From Leptospira hartskeerlii (GTDB lineage: Bacteria > Spirochaetota > Leptospiria > Leptospirales > Leptospiraceae), in assembly GCF_002811475.1 (NCBI RefSeq), contig NZ_NPDL01000004.1:372001-436000 (forward strand): DNA of 64,000 bases, written 5' to 3'. Position 1 is the stretch's first letter. Each line of letters begins with the position of its first letter. Below, in pieces: positions 42,616 to 52,805 of this stretch. The translations under genes were made by a program, and so were the position numbers. The notes below the pieces were generated by a model, which saw only the letters and a program-made list of their open reading frames with translations, made no database searches and was not told the origin of the DNA.

Positions 42616-44454
42616 TTATAAACCGCCGTGAGGCAGATTCCCGGATTTAGATGGGAGAAATCCCAAGAATGCTAGTTCCAATTCTTTGGTTTCTGGATTT
42701 TCTACTATATTGCAGTTGAGAGGGAAGATTTGCAGTCTATCTTCGTGGAAAACGATTACCTTTCCTCTATACTTTTCGATCTGTTCTCCTATAAAATCTT
42801 GTTTGATCATCGGAGCAGCTACTAAAGAAGATTCAGGTTTTATACCACGGAAGAATAGGTGATTGTTCGAGTTTGTAGAAACTAAGAAGATACTGATCCT
42901 CTCTAATTCCTCTAACTCAGTCAGAAGGTTTTCGAAATAATACTGGAATGTGATCAAATATCCATCAGCGGATTCTGGTTGGATCTGTCCTTTGGAATAC
43001 AGATCGATCCATTGGATCATCTTAGAGATTGTATCTTTGTTTGCGAAAAGTATTTCAGGTAGATCAGTAACAACAGGAGTGATCTCTAATTTTCTGAAAT
43101 CATGAAGGCATTGGAACATAAGTTCCCACCATCTCTCCGTATTATAAGCATCGTCCGGATTATTCGGGATATATTTTCCTAATGAATGATTCTGGTGATC
43201 GCTGAATAAGATCCCTCCGATCACTTTTGAAAATTCTTCGAACGCAAAGATCAAGTATTCCATCAATTGGTAAGAAGTGAGAGATTCTTCTTTTTGCTTT
43301 TCAGTAAACTTGTAGTAAGACGCCGCGATCGGGTTTGGATAAAATTTGAATATTAAAGAAGGGTTAATTATCTTATGGACCGGTTTACCTTTTGTAGGAT
43401 CGGAAACCACTCTGATGATCGGTTGTCCATGTAGGCTATAATTGGTCCACGTTAGATCGCTTGGATCGTAATTCCTTCTGGCATGTTCTTTTGCAAGATA
43501 TAAGGATTCGCCTATACTTTTATCAGCGAATAAGTTCGTATAAAATTGGATGGTGAAATCGATCGTATTCTGATTATCCGCGATTTCCCAGTTAGTGCCG
43601 ATAAAACTTTTGATCCCGGACATCAAAAAGGATCCTGCAAAATTATTCATCAGGTCTGCGTTTAGATTTCTAGTAGCGCTCTTGTTGGATTGGCAAGAGT
43701 TGGAAAATACCATATCGGTATTGAATCCGGAGTTTTTAATCTCTCTTGCTTTCAGGATCTTTCCTTCAGAGATCAACCATCCGTTTTCCAAAGGATCATC
43801 TGAGAAATATAGATGTCCCGAGTAATGGATGATATTCTTTCCTTTGATAAGAGAAAGAAGTTTTAATTTAGTAACTTGGCGTCCGCCGATGAATTCGATC
43901 TCTAATCTGGAACTCGGCACCTTCTCACTTAGAACCCTAAAGATCTGCTCTCCTTCCTTTTGAGCCCATTCTAGATCCTCAGTTGGATCCGCGATAATAA
44001 GCATTCGGAGCTTTTCTTTTTCTTTGAAGGCGGTACTACTAGATTCTCCTCTTACCGTTTTTCCTATATAGAATTTATCTGAGAGGAAACAAGTGCCGTC
44101 ATGTAGGAGTTCCCACGGGATCACTCCTAACTTCGGATCTATATTAAAGTGAAGATATTTTTCAGTAGTAAGTCTGAGTTTTTCTTGGATTACTGCAGGG
44201 AAGAACTGATCGTAAAAAGTCTCTCCCAGGATTTTTAGATCGTGCAGAATATCCGTTTCTAGAGTAGGAGTTTGTCCTGATTTTTGGTGGATTGCGACAG
44301 AAACCCGAACTAAGTTTTCGATTTCCTTAATATACTCTAGGATTAGATCTTCGTCCATTGTGGATTGAAGATGCGATTCCGATCCGCTACCGGAACTATC
44401 CAGAATATTGAATACGTTTACGGCACCGACTCTGTCTATGATTAGGTTCAGCAT
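42616..44454 (-). CDS. CHAT-domain (caspase-like) protease
   Basis: A 612-residue protein. Residues 1-90 are helical. Residues 90-350 form a CHAT domain: PWELLHDG near 120, catalytic His in HYSGH (His210 or His214; the family pattern favours 214), catalytic Cys254 in SNSCQS, and GTNWEIAD plus the terminal [10 protein letters not shown] block. All dyad residues are present. The C-terminal 250 residues (no TPRs seen) are unrecognised and probably a recognition or regulatory domain. The gene lies downstream of a sigma factor and an unknown protein and directly upstream of the Cys-rich gene. CHAT proteases cleave specific partners; the neighbour at 44532 is the obvious candidate. Confidence 0.88.
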   Translation of the reverse strand: MLNLIIDRVGAVNVFNILDSSGSGSESHLQSTMDEDLILEYIKEIENLVRVSVAIHQKSGQTPTLETDILHDLKILGETFYDQFFPAVIQEKLRLTTEKYLHFNIDPKLGVIPWELLHDGTCFLSDKFYIGKTVRGESSSTAFKEKEKLRMLIIADPTEDLEWAQKEGEQIFRVLSEKVPSSRLEIEFIGGRQVTKLKLLSLIKGKNIIHYSGHLYFSDDPLENGWLISEGKILKAREIKNSGFNTDMVFSNSCQSNKSATRNLNADLMNNFAGSFLMSGIKSFIGTNWEIADNQNTIDFTIQFYTNLFADKSIGESLYLAKEHARRNYDPSDLTWTNYSLHGQPIIRVVSDPTKGKPVHKIINPSLIFKFYPNPIAASYYKFTEKQKEESLTSYQLMEYLIFAFEEFSKVIGGILFSDHQNHSLGKYIPNNPDDAYNTERWWELMFQCLHDFRKLEITPVVTDLPEILFANKDTISKMIQWIDLYSKGQIQPESADGYLITFQYYFENLLTELEELERISIFLVSTNSNNHLFFRGIKPESSLVAAPMIKQDFIGEQIEKYRGKVIVFHEDRLQIFPLNCNIVENPETKELELAFLGFLPSKSGNLPHGGL

Positions 44455-44479
44455 TGGATCTAAAAACTGCGCCTAAAGA

Positions 44480-44518
44480 AGTTTCCTCGCCGTGACATAA
44501 GGGGTCAGGAAGGAAACT
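44480..44518 (-). repeat. Intercistronic inverted repeat upstream of the CHAT gene
   Basis: AGTTTCCT (44480-44487) and AGGAAACT (44511-44518) are exact inverses, with an inner TGAC/GTCA pair, in the 77-bp gap between the unknown protein and the CHAT gene. No T-run follows on the minus strand, so it may act in mRNA stability or attenuation rather than simple termination. Confidence 0.5.
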
Positions 44519-44531
44519 AATTACAACGCTC

Positions 44532-45272
44532 TTAATCCAAAAGGATAAAGAGATCTATGGATTTAGACAAGTCTTTTCCCTGAAACTCTACTGTGTACTT
44601 TCCTTCTCTCAATCCGGAGAAATTAGTGATCCCTTCGGAGTTGAATTGGTTGGAAAGAATAAATCTTCCGTCCTTAGAAAGATTTACTCTTTGGAAATCT
44701 TCCGGTCTTGGACATTCGATTTTGACACTTAAGTAAGCGGTTTCATCGGTTTCTTGTACGACTTGGTAAGTGAACTTGCAGTCCTTATCCATTTTTTCTT
44801 CAAATACGATGAACTCGGAAGAAGAAGGCGATTTTGCTACTGCAGAACGCATAGCCGGCGCATAATCTACACGAGTGTTGATTTGAAGAGTTTCGATCAG
44901 GCTTCCGAAAAGTTGTGCTCCGGATTTTCCTAATTTAACAACGATGGATTCTTTTCCTTGTGCCTTACGGGCTAATTCCATCTCCACATATCTTTTCAGA
45001 TATTCAGGAAACGGTTTAACCTGCCAGCCTTCGTTTAGTTCGGCCTTATTCAGATCCAGATCCTCTTGGAAGGATTGGAAAGAATGTGTACGTGAAGCTG
45101 AATCGAAGTAGGACTCACCGGCAGCTTTTATACTAGCCTGGAGAGCTTCTTCCATTCTGATAAGTTCGTTTTGTAGTTCGGCGTCTTTTTCTAGTTTAGC
45201 CAATACTTCAGGTTTCCCTTCAAATAGTGACTGGATGATTTCTGGCACCGAGTTTTCGCGGTTGGATTCCAT
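44532..45272 (-). CDS. Unknown protein between sigma factor and CHAT protease, candidate sigma regulator
   Basis: About 246 residues from the ATG at 45272; a TTG at 45290 would add six. The N-terminal half is acidic and helical ([26 protein letters not shown]). A middle helix ([20 protein letters not shown]) is followed by a beta-rich C-terminal domain ([16 protein letters not shown], then [14 protein letters not shown], and [11 protein letters not shown]). There is no membrane helix and no zinc-finger motif, so it is not a standard anti-sigma factor. By position, 39 bp after the sigma gene, it could bind the sigma factor and be the CHAT substrate; this is inference only. Confidence 0.72.
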   Translation of the reverse strand: MESNRENSVPEIIQSLFEGKPEVLAKLEKDAELQNELIRMEEALQASIKAAGESYFDSASRTHSFQSFQEDLDLNKAELNEGWQVKPFPEYLKRYVEMELARKAQGKESIVVKLGKSGAQLFGSLIETLQINTRVDYAPAMRSAVAKSPSSSEFIVFEEKMDKDCKFTYQVVQETDETAYLSVKIECPRPEDFQRVNLSKDGRFILSNQFNSEGITNFSGLREGKYTVEFQGKDLSKSIDLFILLD

Positions 45273-45311
45273 TTGAGTAAGATTCTCCAATAGGTTTTAA
45301 GACGATTCTTT

Positions 45312-46217
45312 CTACTCAGACAATTCGGAAAATTTGAGTTTTTTTTGTATTTTTTCGATCAATCTGAGTAATGTAACGCTCACATTTCCCTCGGTTATCC
45401 CTAAAAGGTCAGCAACCTCTCTGTATGGAGTCCTTGCCAGGAAATGGCCTTTTTTGCGCTTTTCTAAGAGTTTTTTCCGTTGTTCGTATTTCTTCTTTAG
45501 CGCTTGGGAAGTTTTATCTATTTCTTGAGGAAGTAGAGGGGCTTTCTTAACAGTTACTGTCTGCTTTTCTTTCAACTCTAGAATATTTAAATAAAGAGAC
45601 GTAATCTTGTCTTCCATACGAATATTCTCTTCTTCCCGCTTGGAAAGTTCGGAGCGAAGGCCCAAAATTTTCTTTTTTATATCGTCTACGCTCAGATTCG
45701 TTTTTTCGATCAGGAATTGGATCTCTTCTTCGTCTAGGTTGAGGTAATATATATAAGAAAGTTTAAAAATAACTCTCTTTTCTACACCTATCTCTCCTAG
45801 CACCTGATGAAAATGTTTGGTCAGCTCTTGGGCTTCTTCCACTAAATCAGGGCGAAGATCCGGTTCGTCTTCGATCGTGGCGTATTCTTTTCCTTCCTTG
45901 TTGATCTTTCCAAGGTTGGTCATTTTTAGCTCTCGTTTGGTCCTTTGCCAATCAATGAGCATATTACGTAGAACTGAGTAGAACCATGTTCTAAAACTTG
46001 ATTTACCTTTGAAGCTAGAGAATCTTGCTCCGGTTTTCAGTCTTTCGAACGCATATAAGAAGAAGTCTCCGGCATCATCTTCACTGAGGTGAAAAATCTT
46101 CATCGGAAAATTGTAAATATCTTCGGAATAGGACTCGAAGAATAACTTGAGGGCGGCCTCGTCTCCTTCCCCGCAACGGGTAACTAGGTCGAGGGTTTTA
46201 TCCTTTGACAAATTCAT
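45312..46217 (-). CDS. ECF-like RNA polymerase sigma factor with long inter-domain linker
   Basis: A 301-residue sigma-70 family protein. Region 2 occupies about residues 15-100: [20 protein letters not shown] (2.1-2.2) and [20 protein letters not shown] (2.3-2.4, promoter melting and -10 recognition). Region 4 is the C-terminal helix-turn-helix [20 protein letters not shown] (about 270-290). The 150 residues between them, far longer than in ordinary ECF factors, are helical and Lys/Glu-rich ([20 protein letters not shown], then [17 protein letters not shown]). First gene of the CHAT operon, divergent from an M23 peptidase with only 34 bp between start codons. Confidence 0.88.
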   Translation of the reverse strand: MNLSKDKTLDLVTRCGEGDEAALKLFFESYSEDIYNFPMKIFHLSEDDAGDFFLYAFERLKTGARFSSFKGKSSFRTWFYSVLRNMLIDWQRTKRELKMTNLGKINKEGKEYATIEDEPDLRPDLVEEAQELTKHFHQVLGEIGVEKRVIFKLSYIYYLNLDEEEIQFLIEKTNLSVDDIKKKILGLRSELSKREEENIRMEDKITSLYLNILELKEKQTVTVKKAPLLPQEIDKTSQALKKKYEQRKKLLEKRKKGHFLARTPYREVADLLGITEGNVSVTLLRLIEKIQKKLKFSELSE

Positions 46218-46251
46218 TCTTTATGTAACCTTGCACCTGAGAGCCAACGAT

Positions 46252-47160
46252 ATGAGACGTAGTATATCCCTCGGAATTATCTTGGCCGCGTTCCATCTAA
46301 GCACCTTTGCGCAAAACGATAAAGTAATAAATTTTCTTTTCCCAGTGAAAACCGACGGAATCGAGAATAAGGTTACCTCTGTGTTCGGAGAATCCAGGGG
46401 GGACCATTTTCATAATGGAATGGACATCGCTTCTGCGGGTGAGCCGGTTTTGGCGATGGCAGAAGGCAAGATCCTTTATTCACGGTTTGGCGAAGACGAT
46501 CCATTTGGAGAAGAATTCGGAACCGGGAACTCTGTCTGGTTGGATCATGGAAATGGGACGTATTCTTCCTATTACCATTTGAAAGACGGGCGTCTCCCCG
46601 GTTTATTAGAAGAGCGTATAGTTGCTGCGGGAGAAAAAATTGCTTACACTGGGAACACAGGGCATTCCAGCGGGGCTCACCTCCATTTCGTCTTACTTAA
46701 AGATTTCGGAAAGACCATCCAAGACCCTATGAAGGTTTTGCCTATCGTGGAAGATGAGAGTCCTCCGGTGATCGGAAATTTGCTCATTCATCAGGACGAT
46801 TATAAATACAGCCAGGTAAATGACGGGGACAATATTAATATTTCTCGGGCATTTCCGGTAACTGTCGGGATCCAGGACGCAGGAAAAAAATCGGGCCAGA
46901 GAAGAGGTGTTTCTCAGATCCAAGTTTCCTTAAATGGGCAATTATTAAAGAAGGCAAGCTTCTCCAATCTACATTACGAAAAGGGAGAATGGAAAAACTC
47001 GGAAGGGTTCCCGTTTTCTGATCTCTATTTTAAAGACCAATATTTGGTAGGTAATTTGGATTTTCGTAATGGAGAGAATGTGATCAAAGTTTTGGCCTGG
47101 GACTTCCGCCAAAATCTTACAGAAAAAACGTTTACCTTCTACGTAAACCGCATCCGTTAA
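46252..47160 (+). CDS. Exported M23-family peptidase
   Basis: A 302-residue protein from the ATG at 46252; the frame stays open further upstream into the sigma gene, but the signal peptide (RRSISLGIILAAFHLSTFAQ) begins here. The LytM-type zinc motifs are HNGMDIAS near residue 60 and HLHF near 143, completing the metal set of a peptidoglycan endopeptidase. A beta-rich domain of about 140 residues follows. No LysM or coiled coil is present. It shares a 34-bp divergent region with the sigma factor, so it might belong to its regulon. Confidence 0.88.
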   Translation: MRRSISLGIILAAFHLSTFAQNDKVINFLFPVKTDGIENKVTSVFGESRGDHFHNGMDIASAGEPVLAMAEGKILYSRFGEDDPFGEEFGTGNSVWLDHGNGTYSSYYHLKDGRLPGLLEERIVAAGEKIAYTGNTGHSSGAHLHFVLLKDFGKTIQDPMKVLPIVEDESPPVIGNLLIHQDDYKYSQVNDGDNINISRAFPVTVGIQDAGKKSGQRRGVSQIQVSLNGQLLKKASFSNLHYEKGEWKNSEGFPFSDLYFKDQYLVGNLDFRNGENVIKVLAWDFRQNLTEKTFTFYVNRIR

Positions 47161-47209
47161 TTCGTCGAATAAGTCATCTATCCGGTCTTTTGGAAAATAG
47201 GGTGCACTT

Positions 47210-48274
47210 ATGTTTGAAATCGTAGATATCCCAGGTTTACCTCGCAAAAAATTTCTTTTAGGAATCTCGATTGTAGTAGGCTTGATGTCTGCGGGGATCT
47301 TAGGTTTTGAATTTTTAACAGGCAATCATACATTTCGACCCGGATATACAGTTGCAGGAATTACTTCTATTCTATGCTGTTTTTTACTTTATAAGTCCAG
47401 ATACAAAGAAGCAGTTTATCTTTCTTCTTTTTTGTTTACCTTGGCTTTGGGACTCGGAGTTGTTTACGGTCCTGGTGTTAAGAATGCAGCAGTTTGGTTC
47501 CCAGTTTTAGTTTTTTTCCAACTATACTTTTTTAATCGTAAGATAGCTCTCCTCGCTATGTTTTACTGTTTAGGACTTATATTTTGGAGGACAGGAATTC
47601 CGATCGGATCGACTGGCAGTGAAATTTATACCGATTCAATAGCTTCTCTTTGCATTCTTACGTTATTCGCTATTTTAATTGGTGCGAATTTAGATAAGTT
47701 GATCTTAGACAAAGATATTCTTTTAAAGGAACTCTCTCACAGGGTCAGAAATAATATGCAGGTCATTTTGGAGATGGTTTCGTTTCTGAAAGATTCCGAA
47801 CATTCTATGGAAACTAGAAATGTTTTGCAGATTTTAGAAAGAAGAATATTGGCTCTTGCTTCCGTTCATGCGGTCTCCCAAGACGCGGAACATGTACAAA
47901 GCGTATCTATCGGAGAAGTGATCGAAAATTATTTAAATCGTATCGTTTCCAAATATAAAGCTCTTCCAGATTTGGATCCGATTGCAAAACATTATCAGCT
48001 AGATGTGAAAGAGGCTAATCTTCTTCTTTTAGTTTTAGGAGAGATAGTCTCCGCAACTTCTGAATCTGTTACGAATCATGTGGAAGATTTGAAGATCAGT
48101 TTCAGGAATCCTACCGTTAAAACTTTAGAGTTACAAGTAGAGGGAGCAAGTTTAGCAGAAGGAGATTGGAGTCGCTTTTCAAGAGACCTACTTAGTCATT
48201 CAGGCGGTGATCTAAAAGTGGATCCGAGTGGTGTCGGGAAAGTTTCAGCTAGTTTAGTTACTTTAAGAAAGTAA
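47210..48274 (+). CDS. Membrane HisKA_2-type histidine kinase with degenerate ATPase domain
   Basis: A 354-residue protein. Six helices in residues 15-165 form a membrane sensor. A HisKA_2-like phosphoacceptor helix follows, LLKELSHRVRNNMQVILEMV (near residue 178), with the His in ELSHR. The ATP-binding part is eroded: where related kinases have LNELVTNALKH, this protein reads LVLGEIVSATSESVTNH, and the C-terminal glycine boxes are poor (SGVGKVSASL only). I infer a catalytically weak or dead kinase that might act as a phosphoacceptor or scaffold. Starts 49 bp after the M23 gene. Confidence 0.75.
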   Translation: MFEIVDIPGLPRKKFLLGISIVVGLMSAGILGFEFLTGNHTFRPGYTVAGITSILCCFLLYKSRYKEAVYLSSFLFTLALGLGVVYGPGVKNAAVWFPVLVFFQLYFFNRKIALLAMFYCLGLIFWRTGIPIGSTGSEIYTDSIASLCILTLFAILIGANLDKLILDKDILLKELSHRVRNNMQVILEMVSFLKDSEHSMETRNVLQILERRILALASVHAVSQDAEHVQSVSIGEVIENYLNRIVSKYKALPDLDPIAKHYQLDVKEANLLLLVLGEIVSATSESVTNHVEDLKISFRNPTVKTLELQVEGASLAEGDWSRFSRDLLSHSGGDLKVDPSGVGKVSASLVTLRK

Positions 48275-48298
48275 GTTTTATTTTTCTTATCTGCAGAA

Positions 48299-51200
48299 TT
48301 AGACCTTAACTGCCTGTCTGGTCCCATTCGTTCCGTAGAGTCTTACATTATCTCCGAAACTTTCGTAGACCGTGCCTTCACCCAATAAGGTTACTAATCG
48401 ATTCATTAACTCAGGATTTGGTTGAACGGAGTAATGATTATGGGCGCGGATTACCTTTTTCTCTTCGTCCCCCGAGATTAGATGGAAATATACTTGTGAA
48501 TTTCCCTGATAAGCCGCGAGTAAAGTGTGCAGTTGGCCAATAATATCCGGCATTTTTCTATGTCGGTCCCCGAGTTTGATATGAAGTGCTTTTTCCATCT
48601 TATCTTCGATGGTTGTATCGTTCAAGATCTCGAAACTGTTTACTTTGATCTGTCCTCTGAGTTCGGATTCTCCCGCTTCTATCCTGTCTAGATCTCCCTT
48701 TAAAAACACTGCCTGGTCTTCTTTGATGAGTTCTTTGAACTTTTGGTAAACTTTAGGGAAGGCCACACATTCTATTTCTCCTGTGCGATCTTCTAACTTG
48801 AAGTTTACGAATTCTTCTTTTTTCTTGGTGAACTTAATCTTTAAAGAAGTGAGGATCCCTGCGATTTCTACTTTAGTACCTGCTTTGATATTATCTAGGG
48901 TTTCGATAGGAACCGAGTTTAGGCTTTTTAAGTGGCCTTTATATTTATCTAAAGGATGCCCGGAAAGGAAAAGACCAGTGACGGATTTTTCTCTTCTGAG
49001 TCTGTCCTCCATTTCCCATTCGTCTGCGTCTTTAGGAAGTTTCAATTCGTAACTAAGTCCGCTGTCTCCGAAAAGCGAGAATTGGCCTACTCTAGATCTT
49101 TCCTGTTCTTTTTGTGCGAAAGAAACTAAACTATCCATGGACTCGAATAAACATTTTCTAGTGTAGCCGAAAGAATCTAAGGCACCACCTTGCACTAATG
49201 CTTCGAGAATTTTTTTGTTCAATACTCGAGTGTCGATATTGGTCATGAACTCGGTGATCTCTTTGAAACCTCCGAGGTTCTTTCTAGCTTGGATAATATT
49301 TTCCGCTGCACCTTCTCCAACACCTTTCATTGCGGAGATCCCGAATCGAATTGTTTGGTCATCGATTACAGAGAAGGATACGTCGGACTCGTTTACATCA
49401 GGAGTCAAAACGTTGATCCCCATTTCCCGAGCGTTATTGATATATTTCGTGATATCGGTGGTTTTAGAATGATCCCCCGCTAATAATGCAGCCATATATT
49501 CAGTAGGATAATTGGCCTTCATGTAAGCAGTTTGATAGGTGACTAACGCGTAAGCCACGGAGTGGGATTTATTGAATCCGTATCCTCCGAATTTTTCCAA
49601 CTGATCGAAAAGTTCTTCAGCGAATTTTTTAGCGTGACCTTGCGCTTGGGCACCATCGATGAACTTGATCCGCAACGGATCCATAAGTTCTTTTTTCTTC
49701 TTGGCCATAGCTTTTCGGAGCATATCCGATTCGCCCATGGTGTATCCACCCACAACACGTGAGATACTCATCACTTGCTCCTGATAAACAGTGAGCCCGA
49801 ATGTTTCCTTTAAGATAACTTCGCAAGAAGAATGTGGATAGGTGACCGGCTTCTTACCGCTCTTACGCTCCAAGTATTCTTCTAACATTCCTGATTCCAT
49901 TGGACCAGGCCGATAAAGTGCGATCAAGGCTACGATCTCGTCGAAATTAGAAACCTGGCTCCGAGCCACGAGATCAGTAATACCGGTGGATTCTAACTGG
50001 AAAATCCCAAGTGTATTCGCTTTTCTTAATAATGCGTAAGTGTTTGCGTCATCCAGAGGAATTTTATCTAAATCTAATTCAATCCCTCTTCTTTCTCGGA
50101 CTAGTTTGATCGCATAGTTTAAGGTCGTTAAGTTTTTGAGACCGAGGATATCCATCTTGATGAGACCGACGGATTCCAAATTGTTTTTTTCGTATTGAGT
50201 TACGATCGAACGTACGCCTGGCTTGTCCTTCTCCGCAACTGTGGAAAGTGGAACTACCTCATCTAATGGATAAGGAGAAATTACCACGCCTGCAGCGTGC
50301 CTTCCGGGCTGTCTGTAGTTTCCTTCCAAACGTTTTGCGATCGCGAATATCTTTTTGTTTAAGTCGTCTTTTTCGCTGGCCTGTTTTAAGTCTCCAGACA
50401 TAGCAAGAGCTTCGTCGATAGTGATTCCAGGTTTACTTGGACAATAACTTGTGAGTTTATTCGATTCCTCGAAAGGAAGATTCATCACTCTGGCAACGTC
50501 TTTGAGCGCCGCCTTTGCACCTAAAGATCCGAATGTGATGATCTGACCGACTCTATCCTCTCCATACTTTTGGCGGATATAACTGATCACTTCTTCTCGA
50601 CGTTCGACACAGAAGTCCGTATCTATATCCGGCATATCCTTTCTGTCAGGATTCAAAAATCTTTCGAAGAGTAGATTGAACTGTAAAGGTTCAACGTTCG
50701 TGATTCCGAGGGCGTAAGCCACAATAGAACCTGCCGCGGAACCTCTTCCTGGACCTACAGGGATCCCTGTTTTTTTGGCGAAGTTTATATAGTCCTGAAC
50801 GATCAAAAAATAACCTGCGAAATGCATGTCCTTGATTGTGTTTAGCTCGAATTCTACCCTTTCTTTGATCTCCGGAGTAACCTGAGGATAACGTTGGCGT
50901 ATTCCTTCCCAAACCAGTTTTTCCATAAAACCGTATTCGTCGAAACCTTCGGGGACTTTAAACTCAGGCAGAAGATAATTGCCGAACTTTAATTTGAGAT
51001 CTACTTTATCACGAACTTCTAATGTAGAATAGAATGCCTGAGGAAGTTCCGGGAAGAGTGTCTTCATTTCCGCAGGGCTTTTAACATAGAAGTGTTGGTT
51101 GAATCCGAACTCCATCTCGTCTTCGATGTTCTTTCTCATCCCGATGCGAAGAAGAATGTCCTGAGCTTCCTTATCGTCTTTTTTCAAGAAGTGAGAATCG

Positions 51201-51832
51201 TTCGTGACTACTAATTTGATCCCGGTTTTTTGAGCCAGATCATATACGCCCTTTGCTACAATATCCTGCTCGGGAATTCCGTGGTTTTGGATCTCTAAGT
51301 AAAAGTCTTCTTTATTGAAAATTTCGTTTAGTTTGCCGGCAAGCTGGAGCGACTCGGGAGCTTTTCCTTCTAAAATTTTGCGGTTCACTTCTCCCGCGAG
51401 ACAGGCAGTTAGACAGACCAGACCTTCACTGTGCCTGTCCAAAAGATCATAATCGATCCTAGCCTTCTTATAAAAACCTTCGGTATAAGATTTACTCGCG
51501 AGCTTTATTAGATTTTTGTAACCTATTTCGTTTTTTGCTAGAAGAATAAGATGGTAAGCATTTCCGTCGGCAATCTTGAACTCTTCGGTTTCTGCTTTTC
51601 TGTTAGGAGAAACGTAAAATTCGCAACCAATGATGGGTTTTACGCCGGCTTTAACAGCTTCATTATAAAATTCAATGGCACCGAACATGTTTCCATGGTC
51701 AGTCATAGCCACGGAGCTCATACCAAGCTCCTTAACATGCTGCATTAGCTCTTTGATCCGGATCGCCCCGTCGAGCATAGAGTAAGTCGTGTGGAGATGA
51801 AGGTGGGCGAAGTCTTCCATACCAAGGGACAT
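48299..51832 (-). CDS. dnaE: DNA polymerase III alpha subunit
   Basis: The 1177-residue replicative polymerase. The N-terminal PHP domain begins [13 protein letters not shown] (residues 10-22) and includes TDHGNMFG. The polymerase catalytic aspartates are in PDIDTDF (about residues 399-405) and [34 protein letters not shown] marks the thumb/tau-contact region, and an OB fold near 1000 ([21 protein letters not shown]) completes the DnaE1 layout. Either ATG at 51832 or Met5 can start it. Transcribed alone. Confidence 0.97.
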   Translation of the reverse strand: MSLGMEDFAHLHLHTTYSMLDGAIRIKELMQHVKELGMSSVAMTDHGNMFGAIEFYNEAVKAGVKPIIGCEFYVSPNRKAETEEFKIADGNAYHLILLAKNEIGYKNLIKLASKSYTEGFYKKARIDYDLLDRHSEGLVCLTACLAGEVNRKILEGKAPESLQLAGKLNEIFNKEDFYLEIQNHGIPEQDIVAKGVYDLAQKTGIKLVVTNDSHFLKKDDKEAQDILLRIGMRKNIEDEMEFGFNQHFYVKSPAEMKTLFPELPQAFYSTLEVRDKVDLKLKFGNYLLPEFKVPEGFDEYGFMEKLVWEGIRQRYPQVTPEIKERVEFELNTIKDMHFAGYFLIVQDYINFAKKTGIPVGPGRGSAAGSIVAYALGITNVEPLQFNLLFERFLNPDRKDMPDIDTDFCVERREEVISYIRQKYGEDRVGQIITFGSLGAKAALKDVARVMNLPFEESNKLTSYCPSKPGITIDEALAMSGDLKQASEKDDLNKKIFAIAKRLEGNYRQPGRHAAGVVISPYPLDEVVPLSTVAEKDKPGVRSIVTQYEKNNLESVGLIKMDILGLKNLTTLNYAIKLVRERRGIELDLDKIPLDDANTYALLRKANTLGIFQLESTGITDLVARSQVSNFDEIVALIALYRPGPMESGMLEEYLERKSGKKPVTYPHSSCEVILKETFGLTVYQEQVMSISRVVGGYTMGESDMLRKAMAKKKKELMDPLRIKFIDGAQAQGHAKKFAEELFDQLEKFGGYGFNKSHSVAYALVTYQTAYMKANYPTEYMAALLAGDHSKTTDITKYINNAREMGINVLTPDVNESDVSFSVIDDQTIRFGISAMKGVGEGAAENIIQARKNLGGFKEITEFMTNIDTRVLNKKILEALVQGGALDSFGYTRKCLFESMDSLVSFAQKEQERSRVGQFSLFGDSGLSYELKLPKDADEWEMEDRLRREKSVTGLFLSGHPLDKYKGHLKSLNSVPIETLDNIKAGTKVEIAGILTSLKIKFTKKKEEFVNFKLEDRTGEIECVAFPKVYQKFKELIKEDQAVFLKGDLDRIEAGESELRGQIKVNSFEILNDTTIEDKMEKALHIKLGDRHRKMPDIIGQLHTLLAAYQGNSQVYFHLISGDEEKKVIRAHNHYSVQPNPELMNRLVTLLGEGTVYESFGDNVRLYGTNGTRQAVKV

Positions 51833-52191
51833 AATAGAAATTGGGTCCTACCTCCGTCAAGCGGAGTAGCCGGAAATCTCAAAAACCGGTTCTGGATTTC
51901 CGTATCGAAATGTCAGAATTTCCCAGAGGCTTCCCCTGAGAATCATAATGGGAAAAAATAGTAAAATCCATCATTTCTAAAATGGATCTTTAAGCCAATT
52001 TACCAAAGTCTAACCTGACTTATTTAAAAGACCCACTTGTAATGATTTTTGCTACTTATGGATCGGAAAATATTTCGAAAATAAGAGAAAGCGGATGAAA
52101 GTTTAAGAAAACAACGAGAGAGAAGGTATAATTTAGAAAATCGAAATAGACTTTAAAACGCGGAGTGTTTTTATTCCCTCCGAAAACAAAT
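51833..52191. other. Intergenic region upstream of dnaE and the GNAT gene, no gene seen
   Basis: A 359-bp AT-rich divergent region. The only symmetries seen are GGAAATC with GATTTCC (51872-51901 region) and ATCCAT with ATGGAT around 51968-51989. No convincing open frame, RNA gene or clear promoter pair was found. It must hold the promoters for dnaE and the GNAT gene. Confidence 0.5.
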
Positions 52192-52662
52192 ATGCAAAAA
52201 GAAAATTTGATCAATGTACGAATTGCCAGCCGTTCCGATCTAGAAGAGCTTTCGGAATTGTTCGACCTTTACCGTAAATTTTACGGATTTCCCTCCGATC
52301 TTGCCGCAGCCAAAAAGTTTTTAGAAGATAGACTCTTACATAAGGATTCTGTTTTAATCGTTGCAGAAGGAGGGGGAGGTTTATTAGGTTTCGCGCAACT
52401 GTATCCCGTCTTCTCCACCCTATCTTTAAAAAGAGATTATATACTCAACGATCTGTATATTAGAGAAACGGAACGTAGAAAAGGGACTGCTAAAAAGATC
52501 CTGAAGGAAGTTGCGAATCATGTTATAGAACATGGTGGCAAGGGGATGGGCCTAGAAACTCATCCAGACAATCGTCATGCAAGACATCTATATGAACGAT
52601 TCGGGTTTAAATTGAACGAAGAATTTTTACATTATTATTGGGTAGTTCCTAAAGAGAAATGA
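52192..52662 (+). CDS. GNAT-family N-acetyltransferase
   Basis: About 156 residues from the ATG at 52192 (a GTG at 52165 would add nine). The acetyl-CoA-binding motif A is LNDLYIRETERRKGTAKKIL, with the R-x-x-G-x-A loop, and motif B is LETHPDNRHARHLYERFGFK. The length is standard. The acceptor substrate cannot be deduced. Transcribed alone, followed by a 143-bp region containing an operator-like palindrome. Confidence 0.85.
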   Translation: MQKENLINVRIASRSDLEELSELFDLYRKFYGFPSDLAAAKKFLEDRLLHKDSVLIVAEGGGGLLGFAQLYPVFSTLSLKRDYILNDLYIRETERRKGTAKKILKEVANHVIEHGGKGMGLETHPDNRHARHLYERFGFKLNEEFLHYYWVVPKEK

Positions 52663-52744
52663 TACGGATCCTTTCCATTCAGGCGATTTTTTCCCTATTA
52701 CTGGACTGATTATCCGCTGGATTGCCCTTTTATCACATCTCCTA

Positions 52745-52770
52745 TTGACCTATTACGATAAATATCGTAA
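52745..52770 (+). promoter_or_regulatory. Promoter/operator of the ABC efflux operon
   Basis: TTACGAT-AAAT-ATCGTAA (52753-52770) is a perfect 7-bp inverted repeat directly after a -35-like TTGACC (52745-52750), so a bound protein would cover the spacer and -10 region. It lies 36 bp upstream of the membrane fusion protein ATG. A repressor of TetR, PadR or MarR type is the natural guess; none is encoded nearby. Confidence 0.5.
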
Positions 52771-52805
52771 AACATAGCGAAGATCAAATATATTGGGAAT
52801 TCCGA

